64,000 nucleotides of DNA from NCBI GenBank assembly GCA_016748015.1, contig JAAOMT010000128.1, positions 987,471 to 1,051,470 of the forward strand. The letters run 5' to 3'. Both the position numbers and the translations under genes were made by a program. The notes below the pieces were generated by a model. The model had not been told where the DNA came from. It saw nothing but the letters and a program-made list of their open reading frames with translations, and did no database searches. Below are positions 8,958 to 20,258 of this stretch, piece by piece. Source of the DNA: Geosiphon pyriformis (taxonomy: Eukaryota; Glomeromycota; Glomeromycetes; Archaeosporales; Geosiphonaceae). Numbering within the stretch: position 1 is the stretch's first letter; each line of letters starts with the position of its first letter.

Positions 8958-9587
8958 TTAAGCTCCATCAAAATCTTTGTTTTGAATTAATTCTAATACT
9001 TTTTTTTCAAGTATTGTTTGTTTGACTCTGTTTTTTACATTTTTTACTTGTGTATTGTTCATTCTTCCCCATTGGTTAATGGTTATGGTTTCTATTTCAG
9101 AGTGTAACAGTATTTCTGGATAGTTTTGAAATATGTTGTGTAGTTGGTACATTGTTTTAACATGTAGTATTGAATTTGTTTTCTTTCTGATAAATTCTTC
9201 AATTTGTTGTATTATGTCTTGGTTGAATATTTTTTTGGATTTGTCTATATACAACTTCTAAATATTTAAATTTCAACCTAACTGATAGTAACAGTATAAT
9301 ATTGGAAGTTGTTCTGTTTATTGCTTCTGATTCTCTTTTGTAAGTTCTTCTGTTAGTGCCATAATAAGTATTTTCCCAAAAGTGTTTTTTACTTTTTCTT
9401 TTATATTATCTGACCAGTTTTTATTATTCTTTGATAACCACTGATATGGTGTATTCTTTGTCTTTCTTTTGGTGTTTTGATAGCAAATTGTTTGGTTGTT
9501 AACAATAATTTCCATGTCTAATAGTTGTTGATTTAAGGCCTGGAATAATTGTTGAGCTATGATGTGAATATGATCTGGTATTTCCAT
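8958..9587 (-). pseudogene. Post-integrase pol tail, element 2
   Basis: Two open blocks, 9587-9318 (MEIPDHIHIIAQQLF..) and 9254-8958 (IDKSKKIFNQDIIQQIEEF..), are in the same frame, separated by three stops. This is also the frame of the integrase at 10553-10041, so the whole reads as a C-terminal extension of Pol. The sequence is basic, rich in N, Q, K and I, and probably helical. I recognise no domain. It ends 20 nt before the 3' LTR. A separate downstream gene is an alternative, but the conserved frame favours a continuous polyprotein. Confidence 0.6.
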
Positions 9588-10740
9588 TTTTTCTTGGTTG
9601 CTTTTGTCACATATACTGTGTCTTTATATACTTTTTATTGTTTGATTTTACGTGTTTGGTCCAATGATTATAATTGGTTCCAGATCTTGTGGAATCTCAT
9701 CTGGTTGAACCAGTATTTGTTGTACTCCTAATTATGAAATGTTATTGGTAAATGATGATGCTATTTGGTGATATGATTTCAGTCAATCACCATGTGCTGT
9801 TTTGGCTAAGATTTTGTTATCCCATCTTAGTTTATAAGCTCTATTTTTAAGAATTTCTTTTATGTGAAATAGTCTGTTCCATTTAGAATCAAATTTTCTA
9901 CTCCATTGTTTTTTCACTTTAATACGATATAGAAGTACTTTGTTTCCAATCTTGAATTCAACTGGTTTATCTGGTAATTGGTTATTGTGTCGTTTTTTTT
10001 GCTTTTTTTGAGACTTTTGAATATTATCAACTGCTTTTTGTTATCTGTTTTCTAGTGTTTCTATTAGGTCATATGTTCTTCTTAACAATGTTTCTTGGAA
10101 ATTAGCTTCTGTTATTGGTTCTGTTAGATATGTGCTGATCTCTCTCTCAACTGGTAATGTTGCTGTCCTACCATATACCAATTCAAATAGTATTGCTTGT
10201 GTAGTATCTTGTCTCATTGTCCGATAAGCAAATAATACTAATGGTATAAACAAATCCCATTCATCTTGGTTTTTTTGACTGATTTTGGTGATTGTTTTAC
10301 ACAGTGTTCTGTTAAACCTTTCAACTAGTCTATTTGTTTGTGGATAATATAGTAATGATAATGGTTTTTTTATCCCAAATCTTTGACTTAATTCTGTTAA
10401 TGTTCTATTCACAAAATGAGTTCCTTGATCTGATAGTAGTTCTTTTGGACATCCGTGTTGACATATCAAATCTTGATGGACAAATTCGGCAACAGATTCT
10501 GCATCTGCTCTTTGAATGGCTTTTGTTTCTGGCCATTTTGTGAGATAGTTCATGGCTACTGTAATATATCTGTTGCCTTTACTGGTGATTGTTAATGGTC
10601 CAACTAAGTCAATTCCAATGTGATCAAATGGTTGTTCTACTTTAATTGGTCTTAATGGTTTACTTAGTCTTGTTTCTCCTCTTCTTTGACAAGCATTACA
10701 GTTTTGAACATATTGGATAATGTCTAGATATATTGATGGT
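9588..10740 (-). pseudogene. Integrase remnant, element 2
   Basis: Inserts the cDNA into the host genome. The catalytic core block (10553-10041) has LLSDQGTHF (second Asp) and YYPQTNRLVERFNRTL (Glu), and VLFAYRTMRQ downstream. The first Asp lies upstream in DHIGIDLVGPL (about 10600), with the zinc-binding CNACQRRGE near 10690. After a TAA the frame continues with VEFKIGNKVLLYRIKVKKQW, the SH3/chromo-like C-terminal domain. Several TGG-to-TGA type stops interrupt the C-terminal part. All three acidic catalytic residues remain readable. Confidence 0.85.
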
Positions 10741-11072
10741 CAATAATATCTTTTTTTGGTTCTTTCTATGGTTACTTTTTTATGAAAATGTCCTGTTGTT
10801 GAATCTGAGTGCATATTAAATAGTATTGTCTCTTTCTCTGGTTCTGTGATTACTCTGGTTGATTGATCTGGATTTCTTTTGTTCTTCTGGTAAAGTATAT
10901 TTTGATGATTGATAAAATATTTTGATTGCTGTTTTATGTTGTTTTGTTCCTTTTGAAATAATTTTTCCTTGAATGATTGAGTATTTATATAAGCTGAAGT
11001 TGTTGGTATTTTTGTGTGTTCATTTTTTGTTATATTTTTGGGTTGAAATGTTTTTAAATTTGTCTCATTCAC
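10740..11072 (-). pseudogene. Linker between RNase H and integrase, element 2
   Basis: Open stretch of 110 codons. Near its end GHFHKKVTIERTKKRYY resembles the GHxGxxKT..RxxxxYYW start of the integrase zinc finger. The first part (NLKTFQPKN..) is low-complexity linker. It shares the integrase frame and precedes it directly. Confidence 0.6.
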
Positions 11073-11248
11073 GACAGTTTGTTGGCATTTCCATTGTCTT
11101 TTCTCTTTTTATAATGTACTGTATAATTGAATGGTGAAAGTTTTATTTTCTATCTGACATGGTGATTGTCTGCAAATTTTTGTTTCTGGATTGAAGTCAA
11201 TTCTTTGTGATCAGTGTACACTTCAAACTTTTGACTCAAGTATTCCTT

Positions 11249-12400
11249 CTATTTGATGACAGCCCAATAGATAGCTAAGTGTTCTAATGCTGGAGTTCTA
11301 TAGTTTTTCTCAGCTAGACTTAAGCTTCTACTGGTGTAAGCTACTGAATGTTCTCTTCTATCTGATCTTTTCTGTAATAGTACTGCTCCCAATGCTTGAC
11401 CTGATGCATCAGTGATGATTATGAATGGTTTGCTGTGATCTGGATACATTAATACTGGAACTTGGATAAGCTTTCATTTTAATGTGTCAAATGCTTCTTG
11501 TTAAGCTTCAGTCTATTCATACTTCACATTCTTGGTCTGTAGATGGTGAAGTGGCTGAACCAGTTTTGAAAAGTCTTTGATAAAACGGCAATAATAGCCT
11601 GTAAAACCTAAAAATGCTCTTAATTCTGTTAAGTTAGTTGGTACCAGAAAGTTATTAACTACTTTAATCTTGTCTGGATCTGTTTTGATTCCATCTTTGC
11701 TCACTACACATCCCAAAAACTTGAATTCAGTTTTTCCAAAAAAACATTTGGTTGCATTTAGTTTTAATCCTGCTCTTTTTAATCTTTTGAACATTTGTTG
11801 GAGATAATATAGATGATCATCAAATGTTTTTGAGAACACATTGGTGTTATCTAAGTATATAACTACTGATTTCCATAGTAATCCAGTATAAACAATTTCC
11901 ATAAGCCATTGGAATGTTGCTGGAGCATTCATCAAGCCAAATGGCATGATTTCAAACTCAAAATTTTCTTCTTTTGTGGTGAATGCTGTTTTTTTTTTGT
12001 CAGCTGGATTCATGGCTATTTGCCAATAACCACTATCTAAATCTAGTGTTAAAAACTATTTATTTCCTCTAAAAGCATCGAATAGTTCTTGGATCTTTGA
12101 AGTTGAATAGTTATCACTTTTTGTTACTCCATTCAGTTTTTGGTAGTCTACACAAAAATGAATTTTCCCATTTTTCTTATGGACCAGTACCACTAGTGAT
12201 GATCATGGACTTATTGATGGCTGAATTAGCCTATTGTTAAGCATTCAGTTAATTTCTTAACAAATAATCTCATGGCTAGCTGGTAGTACTCTGTATGCTC
12301 TTTGTTAATTGACATTGCATCTTCAGTCTTAATCTGATGCTGAATGATATTGGTTCAGCCAAATTTATTTTCACTAGCAAAAATGTCATTGAAATTGTTG
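11249..12400 (-). pseudogene. Reverse transcriptase and RNase H remnant, element 2
   Basis: The block 12013-11513 encodes MPFGLMNAPATFQWLM, the active-site box as VVIYLDNTNVFSKTF (YLDN instead of YxDD), KFLGCVVSKDGI and LRAFLGFTGYYCRFIKDFS. RNase H (11449-11249) shows PFIIITDASGQALGAVL and AEKNYRTPALEHLAIYWA. Part of the N-terminal RT lies at 12020-12400 with stops. Homology to the element-1 RT is clear. The YLDN change is shared with element 1 and would be expected to impair polymerisation. Confidence 0.85.
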
Positions 12401-12751
12401 AGTAACATCTTGAGTTGCATCTGTTAAAGTGGATCTAGATTCCTTATGTTCATCTGTTCCAATTGTTCTGGTTGAGAGCAGATAATATTTACTTCTTCCA
12501 TAGATGGTTTGTGATGTAATGTCTATATATCTGCAAATCTGTGAAAAATCTGAAATGTGGTTTGGTGGTTGATCCTCAACTTTGGTGATTAAATATCTAA
12601 TAATGGTTCTTTTTGGTATTTTGATAATCTTTCCAGTTGTGTTATAGATGGGAATTTTGATGTTTTTGGGGCTTTTGGCTGATATGTAGAGATTGGTGAG
12701 TCCAATCTCTTCTGATTCACAAATGGTGGCTTCTGCTTCAAACAATTGAGC

Positions 12752-13290
12752 TTAATCCTTTACTTTTCTTTTTATGACTAACATATACTGGTTATATGGT
12801 GGAATAAAAATTGTTTGATGAGTTGAGATAATTTCTCTTTTGTCAACAATTTCTTCTTCTGCCATATTAACTGGTATATTTATTCTATCCATTGATCTGA
12901 ATCCCTGTATCCCTCTAGCTGTAATTCCTAATTCCTCCCTGTTTCCCACTAACACTAACTGAGCTATTTTTACCAGAGGTAAGAATATTGCCTGTGCTAT
13001 CTTTTCATTTGGCTCTATAATATAGGTCTTTTCTGAGTCATTTTGTAGCATGGCAATGATATTTTTTACGTATTCCGCATCAATTATTCCTTCTCTGATG
13101 TTGATTTCTTTTTTCACTAAACTATTCTTAGATGCTAATTAAACCATGGTTGTTGCTGAAATTTCCAGAGCTATTTTGAGATCAATACATGTGTGCAAAT
13201 TTGGTTCCAATTTGATGGCTTTTTTTCTCAGATATCTTAAATCAAATCCTGCATTGGTATTATGCACACATTCTGACATGATACTTTCAT
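12752..13290 (-). pseudogene. dUTPase domain in pol, element 2
   Basis: Same position and motif order as in element 1: VHNTNAGFDL (motif 1, with Asn where the usual Asp of DAGFDL stands), then a block (13117-12752) with KKEINIREGIIDAEYVKN (motif 3), NEKIAQAIFLPLVKI (motif 4) and GITARGIQGFRSMDR (motif 5, altered from GFGST). A stop at about 13140 separates motif 1 from the rest. Two family members with the domain in the same slot show that it is part of the element, not a chance insertion. It is almost surely inactive here. Confidence 0.85.
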
Positions 13291-14185
13291 TATTATCACT
13301 ATATCATTTGAGTTTCTGTTTCTTAGAGAGATCAAAAAGTGCAATAAATGTTTCAGAATTTGAATTGGAGTTTAAATTGTCATAATTTTTGTTGTTATTT
13401 GGAGCAGAACTGAAACTGTTGTTTTCATCATCATTGTTGTCAGAGTTTGAATCGAGATTAAAAGTTAATTCTGATTCTGATGCACAGCTGTTGATTAGTT
13501 CTTTCTCTTCTGGGATCATGTAGATCATGTGTGGTGGTGGATTGTAAATGAGGTCACACTCATTACAATACTGGAAGTTACATGAGATCAAACAGTGGTC
13601 ATATAGTCAAGTGTTGATTTCTTTTAAGCATTGCTTCTGTTCTTCTATTGTAAGCACTAATTGCTGGTAATATTCATGAAATTCTTCCAGATCATCCTCA
13701 ATGTTGCCAAAGATGTTGAAAGTTTGGACATATTCAGATTCAAGAAGTGATAGAGAGTTGTTTTTTATTTTCTATAATTTGCTGGTTGTTGCGCCTTCTG
13801 TTTTTGTGTACACCATTCTCTATAGTTCATGTTTGTTATGGGAACATCCTTCCAATTGTCACAATGCTTTTTTCCAGGCATCGTCAATTAGTGTTCTTTT
13901 GCATACCCAGTCATTGATTAGGATTGTATACTGACACATCTCATCACATGTTCCTCCATGTTCAGGAATGTTGTTCCACATTTCTTCATCAGATAAAATA
14001 GTTCCACAGACAAAACACAGTTTATTGTCTCATTTTTTTTGCCATTTTGGTCATCCAAAGCATTCTATGACACACGCATGGCAATAGAATTTGGTTGCTG
14101 TTTGGTATTTCTCATCATCGCCACATCATGTACCCATTAATGACAATTTCTTGCCACAATTGACACATATTAGCTTTGGTTAACA
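13291..14185 (-). pseudogene. Cysteine-rich putative zinc module, element 2
   Basis: From right to left the minus strand encodes, with some stops, LICVNCGKKLSLMGTC, then FYCHACVIECFG, then LCFVCGTILSDEEMW, then GGTCDEMCQYTILIND, then after an acidic, serine-rich linker region CLISCNFQYCNECDL (13304-13591). Five or six CxxC-type pairs recur in the same order as in element 1. The linker between the last cysteines and the dUTPase is low-complexity (many Asn, Ser, Asp). Function unknown; nucleic-acid binding is plausible by analogy with other zinc knuckles. Confidence 0.6.
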
Positions 14186-14589
14186 ATAGCTTAATTGTTG
14201 TGTTGGTGTGTATATATAAGGGGTGTAAATGGCAGTTGGTAGTGGTTCTACTTTCATCGCTTTTCTTTTCCCTTTCCCCCTCTCATCCCATTCCCAAGTT
14301 GTTGGTTCTTCTGACTCATGATTGGTTTTCCAGTCTTGGTTGGCATTCCAGGTAAGTTCTTCTTTCTGCTTTTTTTTGGTGTTGTCGTCCCATGAAGGTA
14401 CTGGTGGCAGTTCATTGTGCTCTGTATCGGCCCAAAAAACTTGGTAGACTTTTCAGATAGGTTTCTTCTTTTCTTCTTCAAATTTGATGAGTGGAGGTTG
14501 TCGAGTTGGTGATCTTGAAATGGCCACATGTGGCTGATACACATGTGCATCAACTATTTTGACTAAGTTGTAATTTTTAAGTGGTTCAA

Positions 14590-15119
14590 TCAAGTATGGC
14601 ATTAGTTTTGGATAACTAATTGCTGCCTACCAATGCTTGATATTGAGTTGCTTTTATCACTAGGACTTTAATAGGAGTAATGATGCTGTTGACTTTGAAA
14701 GAGAAGTCATCAATTTTGCCAATTGGAATTTTAGTTGCTCTATCAGCAGTGATTATGTGTGTGCTAGCAGCACAATCAACTTGGTGACCTAATTGGTCCA
14801 TGAATTGTTATGTAATGATACTGTCAGCTGATCTACTATCTAAGATCAGTTTGATAACATGGCCATTAACTTTCATATTAGTGTACATAGTGGTAATTGG
14901 TTTTTCTTCCAGAGCAGCTCTACTAAATAACAGTATGGTTGACAGTTCTTCAAGTTCAAATGGGAATATGGCATCTAGTGATTCATTTTCAGTAATGATA
15001 GCAGGCAGAATATTGCTGGTAAGTGTTGGGTGTTGGTTGGTTTCCAGATTATTGGGTTGGGTGTCTTCTGAGGTGACTAGAAGACTTAAATAGTTCTGGG
15101 AATTTTGGGTTTTGGGCAT
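14590..15119 (-). pseudogene. Aspartic protease remnant, element 2
   Basis: Two same-frame blocks (15119-14808 and 14801-14616) separated by one stop. The active-site region reads IKLILDSRSADSII, so the expected DSG is DSR (a GGA-to-AGA type change). Downstream GKIDDFSFKVNSI and KVLVIKATQYQALVGSN correspond to element 1, then TAG replaces the Trp seen there before LSKTNA. The lost glycine would abolish protease activity. Confidence 0.8.
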
Positions 15120-15529
15120 ACCTGATGCCCAAATTTCATTGTCAAAATTCTGTGGGTTGTGTGGAAGAACTGGGGATCAGTTGGTAAACTATTATCAATG
15201 ATCTCCAGCTTTGTTAGGTCAATCTCAGTCTTTGGATTCTGTTTTGAGGTAAGTTCTGTAGTAGTGCTTGAATTTGTTGGGGCTGATAGATTACCTGAGG
15301 CTGCAGCTGATAAATGGGTTGTGGCTGCAGCTGATAAATTGCTAGTATTGTCAGTTAATAAATTGGCATTTGATATATTAGTGGTTGATAAGGTGGCTGC
15401 TGTATCATAGGTAAGTAATTCTGATAATATGGCTCTGAGTTTGGTAAGTTATTTGGAATGTGAAACCAGCAATCAGGGTTTTAATATTGATTTCCCAATT
15501 GTTGGTTATTTAAGCAATAATGGCAATTG

Positions 15530-15575
15530 ATTTGTAGGTGTCCTTGTTTACCACAATAGTGGCAAACACACATTT
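15530..15575 (-). pseudogene. Gag CCHC zinc knuckle, element 2
   Basis: Minus-strand frame shared with gag encodes CHYCGKQGHLQINC, a complete C-x2-C-x4-H-x4-C motif, preceded by EMCV. Marks the nucleocapsid end of Gag. Confidence 0.8.
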
Positions 15576-15654
15576 CCTGTTGCCACTGTTGATTGGTCAA
15601 TGATGATAAACATGACTGATTCTGGAAATAATTCGCATTTCTGGAATTATTGCA

Positions 15655-17301
15655 TCATTGTGGTAGTTGATAAATTGTGTGATTGTCAGCTAAGTATCCC
15701 TCTAATTTCTGATTAATGAAATTACTAAATTGTTTCAATTTGGAATCCAATTCAGATGATTCATTCATTACTAGATTAATGGCTTGGGCATGGTTGGCTT
15801 CTAATTCAGTGGCTTCAAAATCTCTGGCATTTGTGATGGCTGCTTGCAGATCAATGGAATGCATTGAACATATATGTTGTAGAATGCTGCTGCATAATCC
15901 ACGAATAAACTGATTTAGGATCTGGGCTACTGTGAAATAATTGGGGTCAATGGCTTGGATCTGGCACAGATTCTTGTGAAAACATTCTAAGTAAGTAGTA
16001 ACTGCTTCATTTTCTTCTTGTTTAATAGTAGTGAAAGTGTTTGCTAGTCTGTTAATGCTGTTATTGTTGCTAAAGTATCTTAAGAATTCTATTTTAAATG
16101 TATTGAAATCTTGGAGTTTGTTGATCAAACTTTGGTACCATGAATTAACAGTATTCTGGAGAAAATATGAGATGGCTTGCATGGCTCTGGCATTATTTCA
16201 TCCATTAGCTGCAATGGCTTTTTCTATATTGTTAAGCCATACTTGGGCATCGTTCTTTTTGCTGGTGAATTTCTCAAGTTTTGCTATTGGAGCATAGGCC
16301 ATTGGATCTAAGTTTAGTTGGGGTTGTTGTTATGGTGGTTGTAATTGTTGTTGTGGCTGTTGAAGCGGCTGTTGTAGTTGTTGGGGCAGTTGTTGCTGTT
16401 TGTCAATTAGTAGAGCTGGGGATAGATTGATCACAATTACTGGAGGTAAGTATTGTTGATTATTAATGTCAAGATTTCGATCATTCTGATCATGCTGTGT
16501 TTGAAAATTCAGAGTTTTAATTTCTGGATTTCCTAAATTTAGATTTTACTGAATCTGAAAGTTTGGGATTCTAATGTCCGGATTTTCTGGGATTAGGTTT
16601 TGGTATGTAAATTCTTGATCTTCAGATTTTTTTTCTTTCTCTTCTTCTGATTCCATTATTTTTCAAAAACTTGTGTTTCTGAAATCTGGTTAAGGTGGTG
16701 GTGATCAGAATTCTGATGGCATTGGCAATCGCAATTTAAATCCTTCAAAATAATCGCTGTATGGTCCCAATAACTCTGCTTTCCTTTGTTTACTTTGAAA
16801 TGGAAAGTGTCCAAAGGTTGATGTCATGTTTGATGTGGACACGTCTGTTGATGAGATGTTAATGGCACTTTCAGGTGTATAATAGTATGATGGGTTGGTA
16901 GGTAATTCAACTCAGGTTTTCTTCCAATTGGGTGGTTATATTTGTTTTGGTGTTACTGCTGGGGTTTGTAATCTTCCTTTGCCTTTATTTGCATAAGTGA
17001 TGAGGAATTGTTGTTGTGTATACCTTTTGATAGTTTGATTAATTTCCCTAATAATTGGTGTAAAACTGTAGTTTTTTGGTAAGCTGGTATGTTAAAATAA
17101 TTCTGTATAGAAATTTTCTCTTGCTGATTCAATGTTAACTGTTCCTTCTAAGCAATTTGTGATTTTATTGTTGACATAGAAATTAAAGGCTAATTTTGCT
17201 GGGAAATGATTATTGTTTAATCCTAATTGTTGACTGTACTGTTGAAATAAAAATTTGGCAAATCCTAAATGGTTTGTTCTTATGATTTCTGATTCTGCCA
17301 C
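15655..17301 (-). pseudogene. Gag remnant, element 2
   Basis: The N-terminal block (17301-17092) begins MAESEIIRTNHLGFAKF. The capsid block (16182-15655, 175 codons) has WYQSLINKLQDFNTFKIEF and EAVTTYLECFHKNLCQI, the hallmark pattern of the retrotransposon gag domain. Between them lies a Gln-rich and Pro-rich stretch (about 16320-16420). Gag and knuckle share one frame; the protease is in another, so a frameshift or later indel separates Gag from Pol. Confidence 0.8.
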
Positions 17302-17343
17302 TTTTGAATGATTGTTAATGGTGCTGGTTCTCTGTAGAATTAT

Positions 17344-17361
17344 ATCTTACAAAGAGCACCA
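17344..17361 (-). promoter_or_regulatory. Primer-binding site, element 2
   Basis: After the 5' LTR end TGTAACA and two T bases, the minus strand reads TGGTGCTCTTTGTAAGAT. The first eight bases equal those in element 1. Confidence 0.7.
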
Positions 17362-17363
17362 AA

Positions 17364-18112
17364 TGTTACAGATGATTATTTGGGGTCTTAAATCAAATAA
17401 CAAATCTGTAACTTGGTGCTCAATATCTTGACAATACTAATATTACTGGCACATTGGTTGTATCTGAAGGTTTTAGAGTAGAGTCTTTTGTATAATGAAC
17501 AGAGATTCAATGATGATGTAGTTGGTTGGTAAGTTGTGTTCTCAATTTCTGTCTTCAGCTTGGTGGCTGGTTTATTCTGGCATTTGTGCCCTTCTGGTAA
17601 GCTATCCATTAATATATATAATTTTACCCTTATTTCTGAGTCTTTTACCAGACTATCCATGACATCAATTACTCAGTGCTTTAATCCTTAATCAGTTAGT
17701 ATTCAACAAGAAAAATCAAAGAAATAAATAAATAAAAAAATGAGCCAAGACAATGTGCAAGTTAGTATCTCATCAATAGCCATAATTAAGAGCTATTGTT
17801 TCAGTATAGTTAAGTATCAATTACTATTAACACTTCATGTTGATAGTGAAGAGTGAATTTGAATAGTAGATGATTTATTTATTTAATATTTGTGGATAGA
17901 AGATTTTTAACTAGAGATTTTGTTCTTTCTACTTTTAACACTACCACTATATATATATAATTGATGTTCTACAAGATCGCTTACATTCCCAAGCAATGTG
18001 CTATGATTTCTTGAGCAATACTCACATTGCTGAACAATGTGCTCATGTATTAAATACTATTCTCTTATTGGTCTACTATTTTCTATATCTGTTTTTCTTT
18101 TTATGAGTAACA
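17364..18112 (-). repeat. 5' LTR of element 2
   Basis: TGTTACAGATG at the inner end, GAGTAACA at the outer end; aligned with 8199-8938. Contains repeated GCAATGTGCT / AGCAATACTCACATTGCT motifs at about 17990-18045, one unit more than the left copy. Confidence 0.9.
17947..17962 (-). promoter_or_regulatory. Candidate TATA box in LTR
   Basis: An alternating TA run (TATATATATA) lies in the 5' LTR upstream, in element orientation, of the conserved A-rich block, where a U3 promoter would be expected. The corresponding site in the left LTR is TATATATACA. Position and composition only. Confidence 0.3.
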
Positions 18113-18306
18113 CTTTTTAATAATTATTGTTATATTAATTATTTTTTTTTTAAAATTATTATTGTATTATAATTTTTTTTTTATTACGTTTAACAAGCGA
18201 GGTCCAAACACTACCTAGGACAATACATTAATGAAATGATCTAAACTAGGCATGAATCATGTGTTTAACCACACGTAACCAGCCACTCGAGCCAGTCAGG
18301 ACAACA

Positions 18307-19032
18307 CTACACAACTATATTAACAGAAACCATGTCATCAATATCCGAAAAAAACGAACAAGACTTGCAAAAGCCAAAAAGAACGCTAAAGGCTTCAGTA
18401 ACACCAAGCAATTTGACCACACCAGATGACAACCTCGAAACTGAACCAAAAACTGGGATGGAAATTGATCTGTCTGCTGGGATTAGGGCATTTTTTTCCA
18501 TAAAAGCACAATGCTTTGCATGGATCAACCAAATATCATTCCTAAAATCGGAGCATAGAGAGTGCATAAAATCAGTAATTTTAATCCCAGCAATCTTGGG
18601 ATCATGGAAAACAGCAACAGCCTCTTGAAGCCATCCATTGAAAACAAAACCCTTGTAGAGAGCTGAGGAAACCAGCAAATCTGAAGCACAGATTGACATA
18701 AACTGCAACACCACCAAAAAGGGAAGAGAGAGCTCAGAAGCTGACCTCCAAGAGAACATACCAGATTCCAGAACCTGATGACGAGCTGAATCATCAACCA
18801 CACAAGAAAACACATGATCAGAAACCTCTACCTCACTACAGTACAAACACAGGACACTAGGATAACATTTATTATAAATGCGCTTCCGGACAGCTACAGG
18901 AAGCCAGCAGTGTAAAGCCTTCATAAGATAAGTTTGAGTATCAACTGTGAGCCTGCTAGTGAAGCCAGTGGCCATATGCAAATCAGAGTGCCAAACCCTA
19001 GAAGAACTGAGCCAGTCAACATTTGAATGCAA
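18307..19032 (-). pseudogene. LINE B C-terminal zinc-finger region
   Basis: A 241-codon open block, the best preserved part of this copy. CLYCSEVEVSDHVFSC with the following DDSARH gives the cysteine-histidine cluster found in LINE reverse transcriptases beyond RNase H. Homologous to LINE A over nearly the full length (LNGW/LKEW, EAFSVLFGFCKSCSFF). A stop at 19033-19110 separates it from RNase H. Confidence 0.8.
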
Positions 19033-19101
19033 ACTATGAACCAGAAATCCAGAACCAGAACTGACTTCCCATTGTGTATGACAAACTGCATGATAAATAT
19101 C

Positions 19102-20037
19102 TCAAACAAAGTGTCTAGAATTACCAGAAACAACACCACCATCTGCCAACAAAAAGTGTCCATCCATGTGAGGAGGAAGAAACCAACCAGATAAAGATGC
19201 AGCATCAGCAATACCATCAGTGCAATTATTCCCTGAAATGCTGAAGTGGCCCTTGACTTTGTGCCAACTAACTTTCAAATTCTTACTGTGGATAACATTC
19301 CGAATATGCCGACGCTTGACCCAACATTGATTGTGAAAGTCAGGACACATCAGGCTTAACTCAGATCTACAAGCATCCAAAGCTGTTTGACTATCTGAAA
19401 ACAACTTAACAGAACGAGTTGCAGGCACACACTCCAAAGCCAATGCTATAGTCTGTAATTCCACTAAAGTAGATGACACCAAACCCTAAATACCAACACC
19501 CAAACCCAAACCAATGTCTTCAAAAAAAGCAGCCGCCCCAGCTCTACAATCAATTGTGCCCAAATACTTCAAAGAACTATCTGTATATATTAATAAACTT
19601 TCGATGTCAACTTGGGAAAGATGACCACAAGTGGCCACAAACTCATCAGACTCACAAAAGTTAAGAAGACCAGCACAAACTGAGGCTGTGGAAGATGAAT
19701 AAAAAGCTGTAAAAAATGCAGTAGAAAGCTTGAACCACTCAGGAACCAGACCACAAGGGTCCAACCTTTTCCACCACTTGAAGGTGCGCCAGCTAAAAGC
19801 AACACCATAACAATCATGAAGCTGATTCATGAAAACAATGCCAAAATGCCAAAAAGAAAGTAAAAACTTGAAAAACAAAGACTTGCCAAGAATGGCAGAC
19901 ATAGGAATCTTGTTGCAAAACCGAAAAGCACTGGCCAAAGAGCCGTCTAAAGACAACTTGCAATCAAGGAGAATGTGAACCATACCAGCCAAGAAATTAT
20001 TAGAAACACTGACGTGAATACAAGTAGGAGAGATCAA
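19102..20037 (-). pseudogene. LINE B RNase H domain and upstream linker
   Basis: The RNase H active-site residues are visible: YTDSSLK (first Asp) in block 20037-19486, then after a TAG the block 19482-19102 with SSTLVELQTIALALE (Glu), KLFSDSQTALDA (Asp), KVKGHFSISGNNCTD (His/Asp). Cleaves the RNA strand of the RNA-DNA hybrid. Upstream sequence (from 20037) is the linker following RT. Confidence 0.8.
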
Positions 20038-20258
20038 AGAGTGAATGGGCCTTCAACACAGAATCTGTAAGTTATGTGACTTGTGACAGGGCAAATGCTT
20101 CAAAATCCCGCCAGAGTTCACAAAACTAATAAGCGAAGCCACTTTACTCTCAGATTGACACTGTGAAAAAAATTTCAAACCATAAAAAAAGAGATGATGA
20201 ATAGTATTACTAGGAAAGTCCATTGAAAGACCCACTTTTAACTTCAAGCCCTTTCGAA

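Larger units (their letters stand above)
8199..18112 (-). mobile_element. Ty3/gypsy LTR retrotransposon, element 2, both LTRs present
   Basis: About 9.9 kb, minus strand. LTRs at 8199-8938 and 17364-18112 both start TGTTACA and end in TAA(C/T)A. Domain order from right to left: gag, CCHC knuckle, aspartic protease, cysteine-rich module, dUTPase, RT, RNase H, integrase, and a long C-terminal tail that ends just before the polypurine stretch and 3' LTR. Stops are scattered through all domains. No convincing target-site duplication is seen (flanks ACTAT and CTTTT). It is inserted in, or has trapped, AT-rich sequence between LINE A and LINE B. Confidence 0.9.

Noticed and set aside
18332-18628. 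98-codon plus-strand open frame
   Set aside because: Antisense to the well-supported LINE B C-terminal region; no features of its own.
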